Source: an uncultured Emergencia sp. (GTDB lineage: Bacteria; Bacillota; Clostridia; Peptostreptococcales; Anaerovoracaceae). Taken from it: a stretch of 64,000 nt of DNA. Numbering within the stretch: the stretch's first letter is position 1; every line of letters starts with the position of its first letter. A program made the position numbers and the translations under genes. Positions 36,873 through 45,155 of the stretch are shown piece after piece. The notes under the pieces were generated by a model. The model was given only the letters and a program-made list of their open reading frames with translations, did not search any database and was not told where the DNA came from. The stretch is taken from positions 1-64,000 of the forward strand of contig CAJFTU010000006.1 in NCBI GenBank assembly GCA_904420065.1, given 5' to 3'.

Positions 36873-37149
36873 AGGACATCTTTTTTACTCTTGCAACTTC
36901 ATTTTTTTGTTCCAGCGATAGCTTGTTTAGTATGTCCGCCGCTTTAAAGATCATCTCCGCGAATTCCTTTACAAATCGTGTGGCTTCTTCTATCGGTATA
37001 ATTACCTCACCTTTTTCCGTTGCGATCATGATTCCTCTGCCGTCAGTGATGTAACAGCGTCTATCATATATCGCATTTCTGACCATGCAGTCGTTTTTCT
37101 TTGCCTCTTCCTTCAAATCTTTTAGATTTATCTTCTGCTGCTTTATCAT
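36820..37149 (-). CDS. Phage protein, unknown
   Basis: ORF in early operon. Confidence 0.55.
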   Translation of the reverse strand: MIKQQKINLKDLKEEAKKNDCMVRNAIYDRRCYITDGRGIMIATEKGEVIIPIEEATRFVKEFAEMIFKAADILNKLSLEQKNEVARVKKMSYGTLQKIIYDAMDITVG

Positions 37150-37471
37150 ATTTTTCCTCTATCTTCTTTTTTTCTGCCATCAAACGGCGAACTTCCAGTT
37201 CCAGAACCTCCGCCTTTTTGGGCCAGTTCAACTCGTATAGTCTTCTGACTTTACCTTCCATATGGTTGATCTTTTGATTAATTTTTTCTATTTCCGATTG
37301 ATAGTCTGTTTCCTGATGGTTAATGTACCATCTGCATGTTAGTCCGCACGGATCCGGATCGTAGTAGGCGCATTCCCTGCAGCACCTTATGCATACCGGA
37401 AGTCCGCTGTGCTCCGGGCATTGCCTTGACTCTTTGTAATGCTGATTCCCGCATTTTGGACATGGTGTCAT
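37064..37471 (-). CDS. Cys-rich phage protein
   Basis: MTPCPKCGNQHYKESRQCPEHSGLPVCIRCCRECAYYDPDP; start inferred internally. Confidence 0.6.
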   Translation of the reverse strand: MTPCPKCGNQHYKESRQCPEHSGLPVCIRCCRECAYYDPDPCGLTCRWYINHQETDYQSEIEKINQKINHMEGKVRRLYELNWPKKAEVLELEVRRLMAEKKKIEEKYDKAAEDKSKRFEGRGKEKRLHGQKCDI

Positions 37472-37866
37472 TGCGGCATCAGATCCATAATGTAATTTCT
37501 CCCGATCAGCATTACCCAGGCGCGCAACGCTTCCTCCTCGGTTATTCCTTCTTCCTTGATCCGGTCCATATATGCTCTCTGAAAATGCGTCCTCCACTTA
37601 TCGTTCTCTGATTTCCCCCACGGTGTCGTACGCATCTGGATTTCCAGATGTTTTTCCGGGCAAAGATCTACCTGGAATCCTAAACGCAAACTGATCTTTC
37701 GATTTGCTGTCCCGCCGAATACTTCATGCCTTTCGGCATACGTCGTTCCGGTATAGAAACACGTTCTATCCGCTTTATCTTTGTAACCGTTATATTTTCT
37801 TTTCTCCCGCTCGGCGCGATCCATCTGCGCCATAGCGTAGCCATAGTATCTTTCATCAATCTCCAT
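37468..37866 (-). CDS. Phage protein, unknown
   Basis: ORF in early operon. Confidence 0.6.
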   Translation of the reverse strand: MEIDERYYGYAMAQMDRAEREKRKYNGYKDKADRTCFYTGTTYAERHEVFGGTANRKISLRLGFQVDLCPEKHLEIQMRTTPWGKSENDKWRTHFQRAYMDRIKEEGITEEEALRAWVMLIGRNYIMDLMPQ

Positions 37867-37874
37867 ACTCTCTC

Positions 37875-38252
37875 CTATTCATATACTGCTGCAATGATGT
37901 TTTTTAGAATTTTTTCAAACGACATTCCCGTAATCAGCAGTGTCTCCGTTCTATCGTCCGTCCATAGCAGATGAATATATTCATCGTCCATCTTTTTGTC
38001 ATATGTATATAGCACGGAAACCACGTAGTTGTTTTCAATGTCGTTTCGAAGCATGATCTCTATGTCCTTTGCAAATGTTTTTTTGCGTCTGATCATCTCT
38101 TTTCTGGCAAACTCTGCTTTTGTTTCCTGCCACTTTTTTAACACCTGTTCTAACTCTGGTGTTTTTTCTCCTTTTAACAGCTCTTCAATTCGATATCGAT
38201 TTACCTCTTCGATCCTTTCGTCTTCCGTTTTAATGTCCATTTTTTTAAACAT
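37875..38252 (-). CDS. Phage protein, unknown
   Basis: ORF in early operon. Confidence 0.55.
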   Translation of the reverse strand: MFKKMDIKTEDERIEEVNRYRIEELLKGEKTPELEQVLKKWQETKAEFARKEMIRRKKTFAKDIEIMLRNDIENNYVVSVLYTYDKKMDDEYIHLLWTDDRTETLLITGMSFEKILKNIIAAVYE

Positions 38253-38455
38253 TCTCCTGTTCTACATAGCCTGCAGTTTCTGCCGGCACTTTTTCCGCCG
38301 GATCCAGTATCGGTCTATCCAGATGACTGGCAAATCCAAATACCGCTATAATTGCGATCCAGAACGGGATCTTGATGCAGTTCCGTTTTAAAAATCGTTT
38401 TACTTTTTTCATCTGTTGTACCTACTTGAATATACTTTCTTCTCGTTCTAAAAGC

Positions 38456-38671
38456 TTATTGGGTAACATCTTCATACGTCGCTTGTATTACTTCCCCAAT
38501 TGGATAGCAGTATTGCCGCCCTATCTTTTTTCCTCTTCGATACTGCATAAGTGGTTTTATGTAGTCGTAAGAGTGACCTGTTATCTTGCAGATCTCCGAG
38601 ATGTTTAAGAATGGTTTTCCGGCTGCGCGTATGAATGACTCTTTAAAGGCCTCATATGCCTGATCCTTCAT
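38456..38671 (-). CDS. Small putative DNA-binding (excisionase-like) protein
   Basis: FLNISEICKITGHSYDYIKPLMQYRRGKKIGRQYCYPIGEV; RBS GTAGGAGG. Confidence 0.6.
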   Translation of the reverse strand: MKDQAYEAFKESFIRAAGKPFLNISEICKITGHSYDYIKPLMQYRRGKKIGRQYCYPIGEVIQATYEDVTQ

Positions 38672-38905
38672 ATATAATCACCTCCTACTCTTCCTCAGCT
38701 CTTTTTCTCGTCAATATCGCTTTCGTTTCCCGTTTACAAACCTTATGCTCTCCCCTATATTCGGATTTTTGTCCATATACAAAAGCGAATAGAGCTATTC
38801 ATATTGATTCGACGGAAATTTCACCGTCCTTAGGGTATAAAAAATTAGGATACCTTTGTGAGGATTCTGAATCATGTCCTCATCTCGATGAATATGGAAG
38901 ATGTC

Positions 38906-39121
38906 CTATTTTCTTAAAAGCTCCGTCAGAACCACGTTAATCTCTATATCTTTTAGTTTTGTCTTGCCGATTTTCTTGATCCAATCTCCTTTGCAGTTTT
39001 CCCAAAGTCTACAATCAGAGCACGGTTCTCCAAAATCGGCAGTTTTCTCATTACGACATTGTTCATAAAATGCCTTAAGGTGTTTCCATAAGCAGTAATT
39101 GCTGTCTGTTGTGTCCCTCAT
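38906..39121 (-). CDS. Small Cys-containing phage protein
   Basis: GEPCSDCRLWENCKGDWIKKI. Confidence 0.55.
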   Translation of the reverse strand: MRDTTDSNYCLWKHLKAFYEQCRNEKTADFGEPCSDCRLWENCKGDWIKKIGKTKLKDIEINVVLTELLRK

Positions 39122-39231
39122 TTTTTCTTCTCCTTCTTTTTCTTTCTGGCCAGTCTCAGCCCTTCTCGGATAATTTATTCCTTATCTTTTTTAAAAACGT
39201 GTGGTATAATTTTTTCCGAAAGGAACTAATT

Positions 39232-39558
39232 ATGAATCATCAAACTTATAAAGCGCTTCGAAAAATCGAAAAAAGCAATTACATGATTCCTTCTGAGCTT
39301 TTTTCATTCCTCGGTTGTACGCCCGATAGTTATATCAAAACCCCTCTTTATGAATCTGCTATAGATTTTTTAGAACTTCGGTATATCAATAATGATGAGA
39401 ACGACTCTTCGCAAGCCTACTTTTTAACTTCACACGCAAAACATGAACTGATAAAATATCGTTCGATATTTTGGCATAATTTTCGTATGGAACTTTTTGC
39501 TGCGCTGACTGCTTTTTCTACTGTTGGTACCCTTATCGCCAGTATTTTTTTATCATAA
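39232..39558 (+). CDS. 108-aa protein with putative winged-helix-like N-terminus and C-terminal TM helix (moron candidate)
   Basis: Own TATAAT at 39205-39210, RBS AAAGGA; MNHQTYKALRKIEKSNYMIPSELFSFLG...FRMELFAALTAFSTVGTLIASIFLS. Confidence 0.65.
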   Translation: MNHQTYKALRKIEKSNYMIPSELFSFLGCTPDSYIKTPLYESAIDFLELRYINNDENDSSQAYFLTSHAKHELIKYRSIFWHNFRMELFAALTAFSTVGTLIASIFLS

Positions 39559-39943
39559 AATTAATAAGTTCCCGGTCCGACTCTTCCCGTTCTCTCCCGT
39601 GGATTCTCCACCACGTTTCAAACTCCTTCGCGCTTCGGCCTTTCGTTTTGAATCTGCATTTCATTCTGTCTTTATATGTGACAGTCATGCTGATTGCAAT
39701 CATCGGCCCTCTGAGATAGTGTTCTCTGGCTACTCTTCTTCGCAGCTTATCAATAAGCTTGTAGTTATATAGCGCCATCTCTTCCCAGCCCTTTGGCTTC
39801 GGTGCAAATCTTTCGTCCCATTCCCACGCATTCATTTTGCAGTATATTTCACACAGTGTTTCATCGTCTAAATTTTTTGTTTCAATAATTTGCTGCGCAT
39901 CTGTAATAGTCATCGGCTTATCTTTTTTCATTATTTTTGTCAC
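39533..39943 (-). CDS. Phage protein, unknown
   Basis: ORF in early operon. Confidence 0.6.
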   Translation of the reverse strand: MTKIMKKDKPMTITDAQQIIETKNLDDETLCEIYCKMNAWEWDERFAPKPKGWEEMALYNYKLIDKLRRRVAREHYLRGPMIAISMTVTYKDRMKCRFKTKGRSAKEFETWWRIHGREREESDRELINFMIKKYWR

Positions 39944-39962
39944 TCCTCCTTCCTTCTCGCAT

Positions 39963-40145
39963 TTATGTAATCGTTGTTTTTAAATGCTCCGAAATTTTTT
40001 CCGCTGCGTTAAGGCTCTCCACTTTTCCTGTCATTATCTGACGAATGTACGAGTAACTCATGCCGATGTTCTCGGCTAAATCCTTTAAACTTTCGCCGCG
40101 TAGATAAAGCTCACGTCTTACATCAGCTATCCATTCTTTGTCCAT
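39963..40145 (-). CDS. Cro-like HTH protein
   Basis: RGESLKDLAENIGMSYSYIRQIMTGKVESLNAAEKIS. Confidence 0.75.
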   Translation of the reverse strand: MDKEWIADVRRELYLRGESLKDLAENIGMSYSYIRQIMTGKVESLNAAEKISEHLKTTIT

Positions 40146-40290
40146 CTCTATTTTTTTCTTTCTCCTGTTCTCTCTTTCTGGCCAGTCTCAACCCTTCACC
40201 GATCCCGAGAAGATACTCTTTGTTCTTCTCTTCCATGTCTTTTATCCCTTCAGCTATGGACTTTAATATTTCTTTGTCTTTTTCAGACAT
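40123..40290 (-). CDS. 55-aa early phage protein MSEKDKEILKSIAEGIKDMEEKNKEYLLGIGEGLRLARKREQEKEKNRDGQRMDS
   Basis: Manual translation; RBS AAAAGGAGG; first gene of the leftward early operon. Confidence 0.7.
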   Translation of the reverse strand: MSEKDKEILKSIAEGIKDMEEKNKEYLLGIGEGLRLARKREQEKEKNRDGQRMDS

Positions 40291-40319
40291 TTTTTCACCT
40301 CCTTTTAGTTGTTGAACAA

Positions 40320-40410
40320 ATTATACAACCTTTTTTCTGGTTAGTCAACTACCAATCACTAATTTTATTTTCTGTTTTTAGTTGACTAACCAATTTTTGA
40401 ATGCTATAAT
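40320..40410. promoter_or_regulatory. Divergent lysis/lysogeny promoters with inverted 14-bp operator candidates
   Basis: Both strands have TTGACT-N17-TATAAT; TGGTTAGTCAACTA (40338-40351) and TAGTTGACTAACCA (40379-40392) are exact reverse complements covering each -35. Confidence 0.88.
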
Positions 40411-40438
40411 ACATCTATAATGAACAGGAGGTACTAAA

Positions 40439-40819
40439 TTGACTATTGGATCAAGGGTCAGACAAATCAGAGATCATTTTAAAAAATCAAGGCGGGAATT
40501 TGCACAAGAAGTTGGTGCAACGCCAGACGAGATAAATAACATCGAATTGGATAGATTAAAACGAATGGAGTTAAAGGAGCCTATTTTTATCAATATTTGC
40601 AGTAAATATAACGTCAGCATGAATTGGTTAAAATATGGTCAAGGCGAAATGTTTGAGCAGTTATCCAGAGACGAAGAGATCGCAAAATTTGTCGCTAAGA
40701 TTCTGAACGAGGAAGAAGAGTCGTTTAAACGAAGGTTCATAGAAATGCTTGTTGCCTTATCCCCTGACGAATGGGAGATTTTAGAGCATGCGATTGAAAT
40801 TATAAAAAAGAGGGGTTAA
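40439..40819 (+). CDS. XRE-family phage repressor (TTG start)
   Basis: HTH SRREFAQEVGATPDEINNIELDRLKRME; RBS AGGAGG; no peptidase domain evident. Confidence 0.85.
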   Translation: MTIGSRVRQIRDHFKKSRREFAQEVGATPDEINNIELDRLKRMELKEPIFINICSKYNVSMNWLKYGQGEMFEQLSRDEEIAKFVAKILNEEEESFKRRFIEMLVALSPDEWEILEHAIEIIKKRG

Positions 40820-40917
40820 TACCCCTCTACCAGCTGCCGGATAAACGCATAAATGATTTTTAATTGTTTTTCTGACGCATGCTGAAGCAGTTTGTAAATA
40901 GAGTCTAATTGTTCCAT
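40816..40917 (-). CDS. 33-aa small protein MEQLDSIYKLLQHASEKQLKIIYAFIRQLVEGY
   Basis: RBS GAGGTG before ATG at 40917; the longer tracked ORF is less likely. Confidence 0.55.
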   Translation of the reverse strand: MEQLDSIYKLLQHASEKQLKIIYAFIRQLVEGY

Positions 40918-41089
40918 AGCGCACCTCGTTCCTGGAAAGGACTCACACCGAAGATATATTGTCAGTATAGAACATATGTTCTTTTTCGTCAATAGCAATT
41001 CTTCGTATACTTCGAGAGTCCGTTCGAGAGGGGTGCTAAAAATATAACAATTATCGAACATTTGTATTTTTAAATCAAGGAGTAGAAAG

Positions 41090-42178
41090 ATGGAAATCAA
41101 TGAAAAATTAAGTCAGTTCGCAGAACGGTTAGAGTCTCTTAAAGATTCTATTCAAACAGAGGAAGCAACAAAAACTTCTATGGTCATGCCCTTTTTTCAG
41201 CTTTTAGGCTATGATGTTTTCAATCCTATGGAATTCGTGCCTGAATACACCGCTGATGTTGGACTTAAAAAGGGTGAAAAAGTAGATTACGCCATTGTTA
41301 CAAATGGCGACCCTTTGATATTTATTGAGTGTAAACCGTATGGTGAAAATTTAGACAAGCACAATACTCAGCTTTTCCGTTATTTTACTGCTACTTTATC
41401 AGCAAGATTTGCGATTCTGACAGACGGTGTAGTCTACAAATTTTTTACTGATTTGGAGGAGAAAAATCGAATGGACGATGCTCCATTTTTAACTATAGAT
41501 TTGCTACATCTAAAAGATCGTGATATTGCTGAAATAAAAAAGTTCACAAAGGATTCTTTAGATGTTGAAAATATACTCAGTTCCGCCGAAAACCTAAAAT
41601 ACAGCGGCATGATCAAAAATTGGTTTTCATCGCAAATTGACACGCCTTCGGTCGACTTAGTAAAACTTATCCTTTCCCAAATTTACGATGGGCAACGCAG
41701 TCAGAAGGTAATTGAAAAATTCACCCCTCTTGTCCGGCGTGCTATCCAACAATACATAACCGACATGATGAACGCAAAAATTCGAAATGCGTTGAATAAG
41801 GACGACGGCGAAAATGACAAGGAACTGGAAAATGTGGAAAGCGATAGCGTTTCACGGGTTGACAGCGGAGAAGATACTCATGAACGGCACATCGAAACGA
41901 CTATCGAAGAGTTGGAATCTTTTGGAGTCATCAAAGCTATTTTGAGGCAAAATGTCGATAGCGACAGAATCACTTACAGAGATACTGAAAACTACTTAGG
42001 CGTACTGTTAGATGACAATAATCGCAAATGGATTTGCCGCGTTCACCTAAATGGTGGTATAAAATACATCACCGTATCTGATGACAACAAGAAACCTGTA
42101 CGATATAACATTGATACAATTGATGATATTTACAATTTTGCAGATCAAATTGTAAACGCTGTGCAAAAATATTTATAA
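41090..42178 (+). CDS. Type I restriction enzyme HsdR N-terminal-like nuclease, stand-alone
   Basis: PD-(D/E)XK-like VDYAIVTNGDPLIFIECKPYG; QTEEATKTSMVMPFFQLLGYDVFNP. Confidence 0.8.
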   Translation: MEINEKLSQFAERLESLKDSIQTEEATKTSMVMPFFQLLGYDVFNPMEFVPEYTADVGLKKGEKVDYAIVTNGDPLIFIECKPYGENLDKHNTQLFRYFTATLSARFAILTDGVVYKFFTDLEEKNRMDDAPFLTIDLLHLKDRDIAEIKKFTKDSLDVENILSSAENLKYSGMIKNWFSSQIDTPSVDLVKLILSQIYDGQRSQKVIEKFTPLVRRAIQQYITDMMNAKIRNALNKDDGENDKELENVESDSVSRVDSGEDTHERHIETTIEELESFGVIKAILRQNVDSDRITYRDTENYLGVLLDDNNRKWICRVHLNGGIKYITVSDDNKKPVRYNIDTIDDIYNFADQIVNAVQKYL

Positions 42179-42225
42179 ACTGTGTTTTTGTCAATTCATT
42201 TTGAAAGTGCAATTCAGTTCAACTC

Positions 42226-42247
42226 GCCTCCTGGTAATTCAGGAGGC
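42226..42247 (+). terminator. Hairpin between the nuclease and integrase genes
   Basis: GCCTCCTG-gtaatt-CAGGAGGC. Confidence 0.55.
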
Positions 42248-42284
42248 ATAATTTTATAAAATGAGAGGCAGAAAGGAGGATATC

Positions 42285-43340
42285 ATGATAAGAAAATCTT
42301 TTACGTATGAGGGACAGCGGTATTTCATCAGGGCAAAAGATGAAAAGGACTTTGAAGTAAAAAAGGCTTTGAAGATCCGCGATATTGACGAAAATGTTCT
42401 TATTATCCGAAAAAATATAACCTGTTCGCAATGGGCAAAAGAATGGCCCGAAACATTCAGACCCGCTATAAATGGAAAATGGAACAAAAATATCCATTGC
42501 ATCTTAAATTCATTTTGCAATATGTATGGAAATTTCCCTCTTAACAAGATCGCACAGAAAAACGTGCAGATCTGGGCAAACTCGTTGAGTGGGTTGTCCC
42601 AAATAACCTACAATAAATATTTGGCTGTGGTTAAATCCTTTTTTGAAACCGCTGCAGATAATGACCTTATTCGTGCAAATCCTGTAAAAAACATTAAACG
42701 CCCAATGGTCAGTGAGCACATTTCAAGGCGCTCTATAAGCGATTCTGAGCGAAGAATCATATTAGAGGTATCAGATCACCACCCGTTGGGAATGTACCTC
42801 AAAATGATGCTTTTTTGTGGTTTGAGAACTATGGAGGTCGCCGCCCTCGAAGGCCGTGACATAGATTTAAAGAATAATCTGGTCTATGTACGCTCTAACA
42901 TCGATTACAACGGAAATAAAAAGGCTCCAAAAACCTCTGCAGGTGTCAGGAAGGTACCTATAGTAGATGTTTACGCAAAGGAATTGAGAAAACTCGATTT
43001 GAAACCATTTGAGCCGGTTTTTACGACACCCAGAGGTAAAAGATTCACGAATAGTACATTTCAAAAAAGCTGGAAGTCATTCAAAAAAAGCATGGAGGAA
43101 GAGCACCCTTTCTCAGTATCTCCAGATCTGGTTCCATATTGTTTAAGGCATACGTTTTGCACAGATCTCCAGGACGCCGGTGTCCCGATCAATGTGGCTA
43201 AGGTTTTGATGGGTCACTCGTCCATAAAAGTTACCGCGCAAATTTATACGCACCACACGGAAAAATCTATGGAATCTGCCAGAGAAAAAATGAATGAATA
43301 TGTTTCTGATCCGTGCCATACGCGTGTCAACATTGTTTAA
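42285..43340 (+). CDS. int: Phage tyrosine integrase
   Basis: LFCGLRTMEVAALEGRDID, YCLRHTFCTDLQDAGV, LMGHSSIKVTAQIYTH; RBS AGGAGG before ATG at 42285. Confidence 0.92.
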   Translation: MIRKSFTYEGQRYFIRAKDEKDFEVKKALKIRDIDENVLIIRKNITCSQWAKEWPETFRPAINGKWNKNIHCILNSFCNMYGNFPLNKIAQKNVQIWANSLSGLSQITYNKYLAVVKSFFETAADNDLIRANPVKNIKRPMVSEHISRRSISDSERRIILEVSDHHPLGMYLKMMLFCGLRTMEVAALEGRDIDLKNNLVYVRSNIDYNGNKKAPKTSAGVRKVPIVDVYAKELRKLDLKPFEPVFTTPRGKRFTNSTFQKSWKSFKKSMEEEHPFSVSPDLVPYCLRHTFCTDLQDAGVPINVAKVLMGHSSIKVTAQIYTHHTEKSMESAREKMNEYVSDPCHTRVNIV

Positions 43341-43358
43341 ATCACTGAAATTTCAACA

Positions 43359-43406
43359 TTATATCGCCACCTGCACCATTTCCATCCCCTTCTTGTTCGT
43401 TAACAT
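43359..43406 (-). pseudogene. 5' part of Flp-like pilin gene truncated by the prophage (MLTNKKGMEMVQVAI*)
   Basis: RBS GGAGG-aagcat-ATG; continues in frame into 9245-9350 after prophage removal. Confidence 0.9.
43363..43377. repeat. Right attachment core, ATCGCCACCTGCACC
   Basis: Exact match to 9336-9350. Confidence 0.93.
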
Positions 43407-43423
43407 ATGCTTCCTCCAACTCA

Positions 43424-44413
43424 TTACATCTGCAGTATGGCCGGCGCAGCCGTGACCAGAATCAGCACGAGGAGCAATACGGCAAGTGGAAAGGACAGTT
43501 TTGTCTCTGCTGCTCTCCCCTTTTCCTCTGCCGTCTTTTTCCTCTGATTCCAGAGGATTTCACTTTCGGCTTCCAGCTTGCCCGCCAAATCCACGCCCTT
43601 ATACTGGTTATCTGCCAAAATCCCGGTCAATCGAGAAAACTCCCGAATGCCAAGCCCTCTGGCGCAGCTCTCCATGGCTGAAATCAGACTGCTGCCCGTC
43701 TCCCTTGATCTTCGCAGCATATCCTCCAGTATTGCACTGAAATCATCCTTTTCCTTTCTTCCCGCGCGGCCCTCAGCGATCCGGGTGAACGCATCGCTGA
43801 AAATAAGGCCGCTGTTCATCAGCAAAAGCAGCTGATCGTTAAATCCCGGCAGTCCTCTTCTGACCGAAGAGACTTGCCTCTCTCTTTCCTGTTTTTCTTT
43901 CTCCGTCCGACTCCGATAGAGGAAAAACAATCCGAGTGGAATGAGCAGTATGCAGCCTGCAGCGGACAGATCCTTCTGACGGGTCCAGGTGATTTTGGTT
44001 CCGTCAGAGAGATGTCCGGGCAGCTTTATCACCGCATCACTGCTTCCTTCAATTTCCGACAGCAGTTCTTCCAGTCCGTCTTTCAGCTCCTGAAGAGGAT
44101 CAGTCTCTTTCTCCTCCGATAAATTCTCCGCTTCTTCTCCACTCAGGTAAACCGTCACGTTCTCTTCTGTTTCCAATCCGTCTTTCTCCAGTCTCACATG
44201 CAGAGGCAGGGACATTTCCTCTTCCGCCTCCCGTCTTACCGCAGTCAGACGGCCTCTGTCGTCGACAATATATCGCTCCGTTCCCGCCAGATCCGCAGCA
44301 AGCTGCAGCGCCAAAAGGATTATCGCTCCAAGACAGAGAAGAAATACCTCCCGGCGATTTTCCCGGCAGAAAAGGCGAAAGACCTTCGTTTTAGCCTTCC
44401 ATTCAAACTTCAA
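43424..44413 (-). CDS. tadC: TadC-like type II secretion F family protein
   Basis: VRRGLPGFNDQLLLLMNSGLIFSDAFTRIAEG...EFSRLTGILADNQYKGVDLAGKLEAES. Confidence 0.75.
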   Translation of the reverse strand: MKFEWKAKTKVFRLFCRENRREVFLLCLGAIILLALQLAADLAGTERYIVDDRGRLTAVRREAEEEMSLPLHVRLEKDGLETEENVTVYLSGEEAENLSEEKETDPLQELKDGLEELLSEIEGSSDAVIKLPGHLSDGTKITWTRQKDLSAAGCILLIPLGLFFLYRSRTEKEKQERERQVSSVRRGLPGFNDQLLLLMNSGLIFSDAFTRIAEGRAGRKEKDDFSAILEDMLRRSRETGSSLISAMESCARGLGIREFSRLTGILADNQYKGVDLAGKLEAESEILWNQRKKTAEEKGRAAETKLSFPLAVLLLVLILVTAAPAILQM

Positions 44414-45155
44414 TTTCCGTAATCCTTTCTATGATCACGCTGGCGCCCAGAGTAAGACCCAACGCCGCGCTCATGATAAGCCTTCCTGCCAAAGTGTGGT
44501 ACATGACGTCGAGATAATCTGCGCTCATAATCTGGAGAAAGAAGATGATCACTACCGGCATTGCGGTAATAATCCGTCCTTCCAGTTTTTTCTGCGAGAC
44601 CGTCGCCTTGATTTCCCTCTCGATATTAATCTTCTCTCCGATAATCAAAGCCGCTTTATTCACAGCCTGCACGAGATTACCTCCTGTTTCCCGACAGGCG
44701 CGAAAGACCTGAGTAAAGTCCTCCGCGTCTTCAAGACCGCTTCTCCTTGAAAAGTCTTCTAAGACTTCCAGATCCGTCGCTCCGGTTTCACGGATTCTTC
44801 GCAGCATATATCCGGTTTCCGCCGCCATATCACTGTTTTCTCCGTAAATCTCTCTGAGCGTTTCTCCCGCCTCCTCTATAGCCTCACTCATATGGCGTCC
44901 CGTCGCAAAAGATGAGGAAAGGCTGTAGAGGAAATCGCGAAACTGAACGAGCAGAGCATTTTTTCTGCATGCGGCTTTGTAGTTCCGGAAAACTCGTTCC
45001 GCCTTCCTGCATCCGATCATCCCTGCCGCCGCAGGGATCAGACTCTCATAAAACGCATATCCTGCAATACAGAGGGAAAGAGCCAAAATCAGAACAAAGG
45101 CGGCCCTCTCTCTTTTCGATAAGATATAATCATTGTAATCGCCCGTCATCCTCAT
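44403..45155 (-). CDS. tadB: TadB-like type II secretion F family protein
   Basis: QFRDFLYSLSSSFATGRHMSEAIEEA...ACRETGGNLVQAVNKAALIIGEK. Confidence 0.78.
   Translation of the reverse strand: MRMTGDYNDYILSKRERAAFVLILALSLCIAGYAFYESLIPAAAGMIGCRKAERVFRNYKAACRKNALLVQFRDFLYSLSSSFATGRHMSEAIEEAGETLREIYGENSDMAAETGYMLRRIRETGATDLEVLEDFSRRSGLEDAEDFTQVFRACRETGGNLVQAVNKAALIIGEKINIEREIKATVSQKKLEGRIITAMPVVIIFFLQIMSADYLDVMYHTLAGRLIMSAALGLTLGASVIIERITEIEV

Larger units (their letters stand above)
9336..43377. mobile_element. Integrated contractile-tailed (myovirus-like, HK97-fold capsid) prophage, ~34.0 kb
   Basis: 15-bp direct repeat ATCGCCACCTGCACC at both ends; integrase adjacent to the right end; terminase, portal, protease, capsid, sheath, tube, tape measure, baseplate, holin and amidase present. 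Confidence 0.97.

Noticed and set aside
40918-41100. N-terminal extension of the 94-aa minus ORF
   Set aside because: The best RBS supports a start at 40917 (33 aa); the extension overlaps the start of the HsdR-N-like gene.
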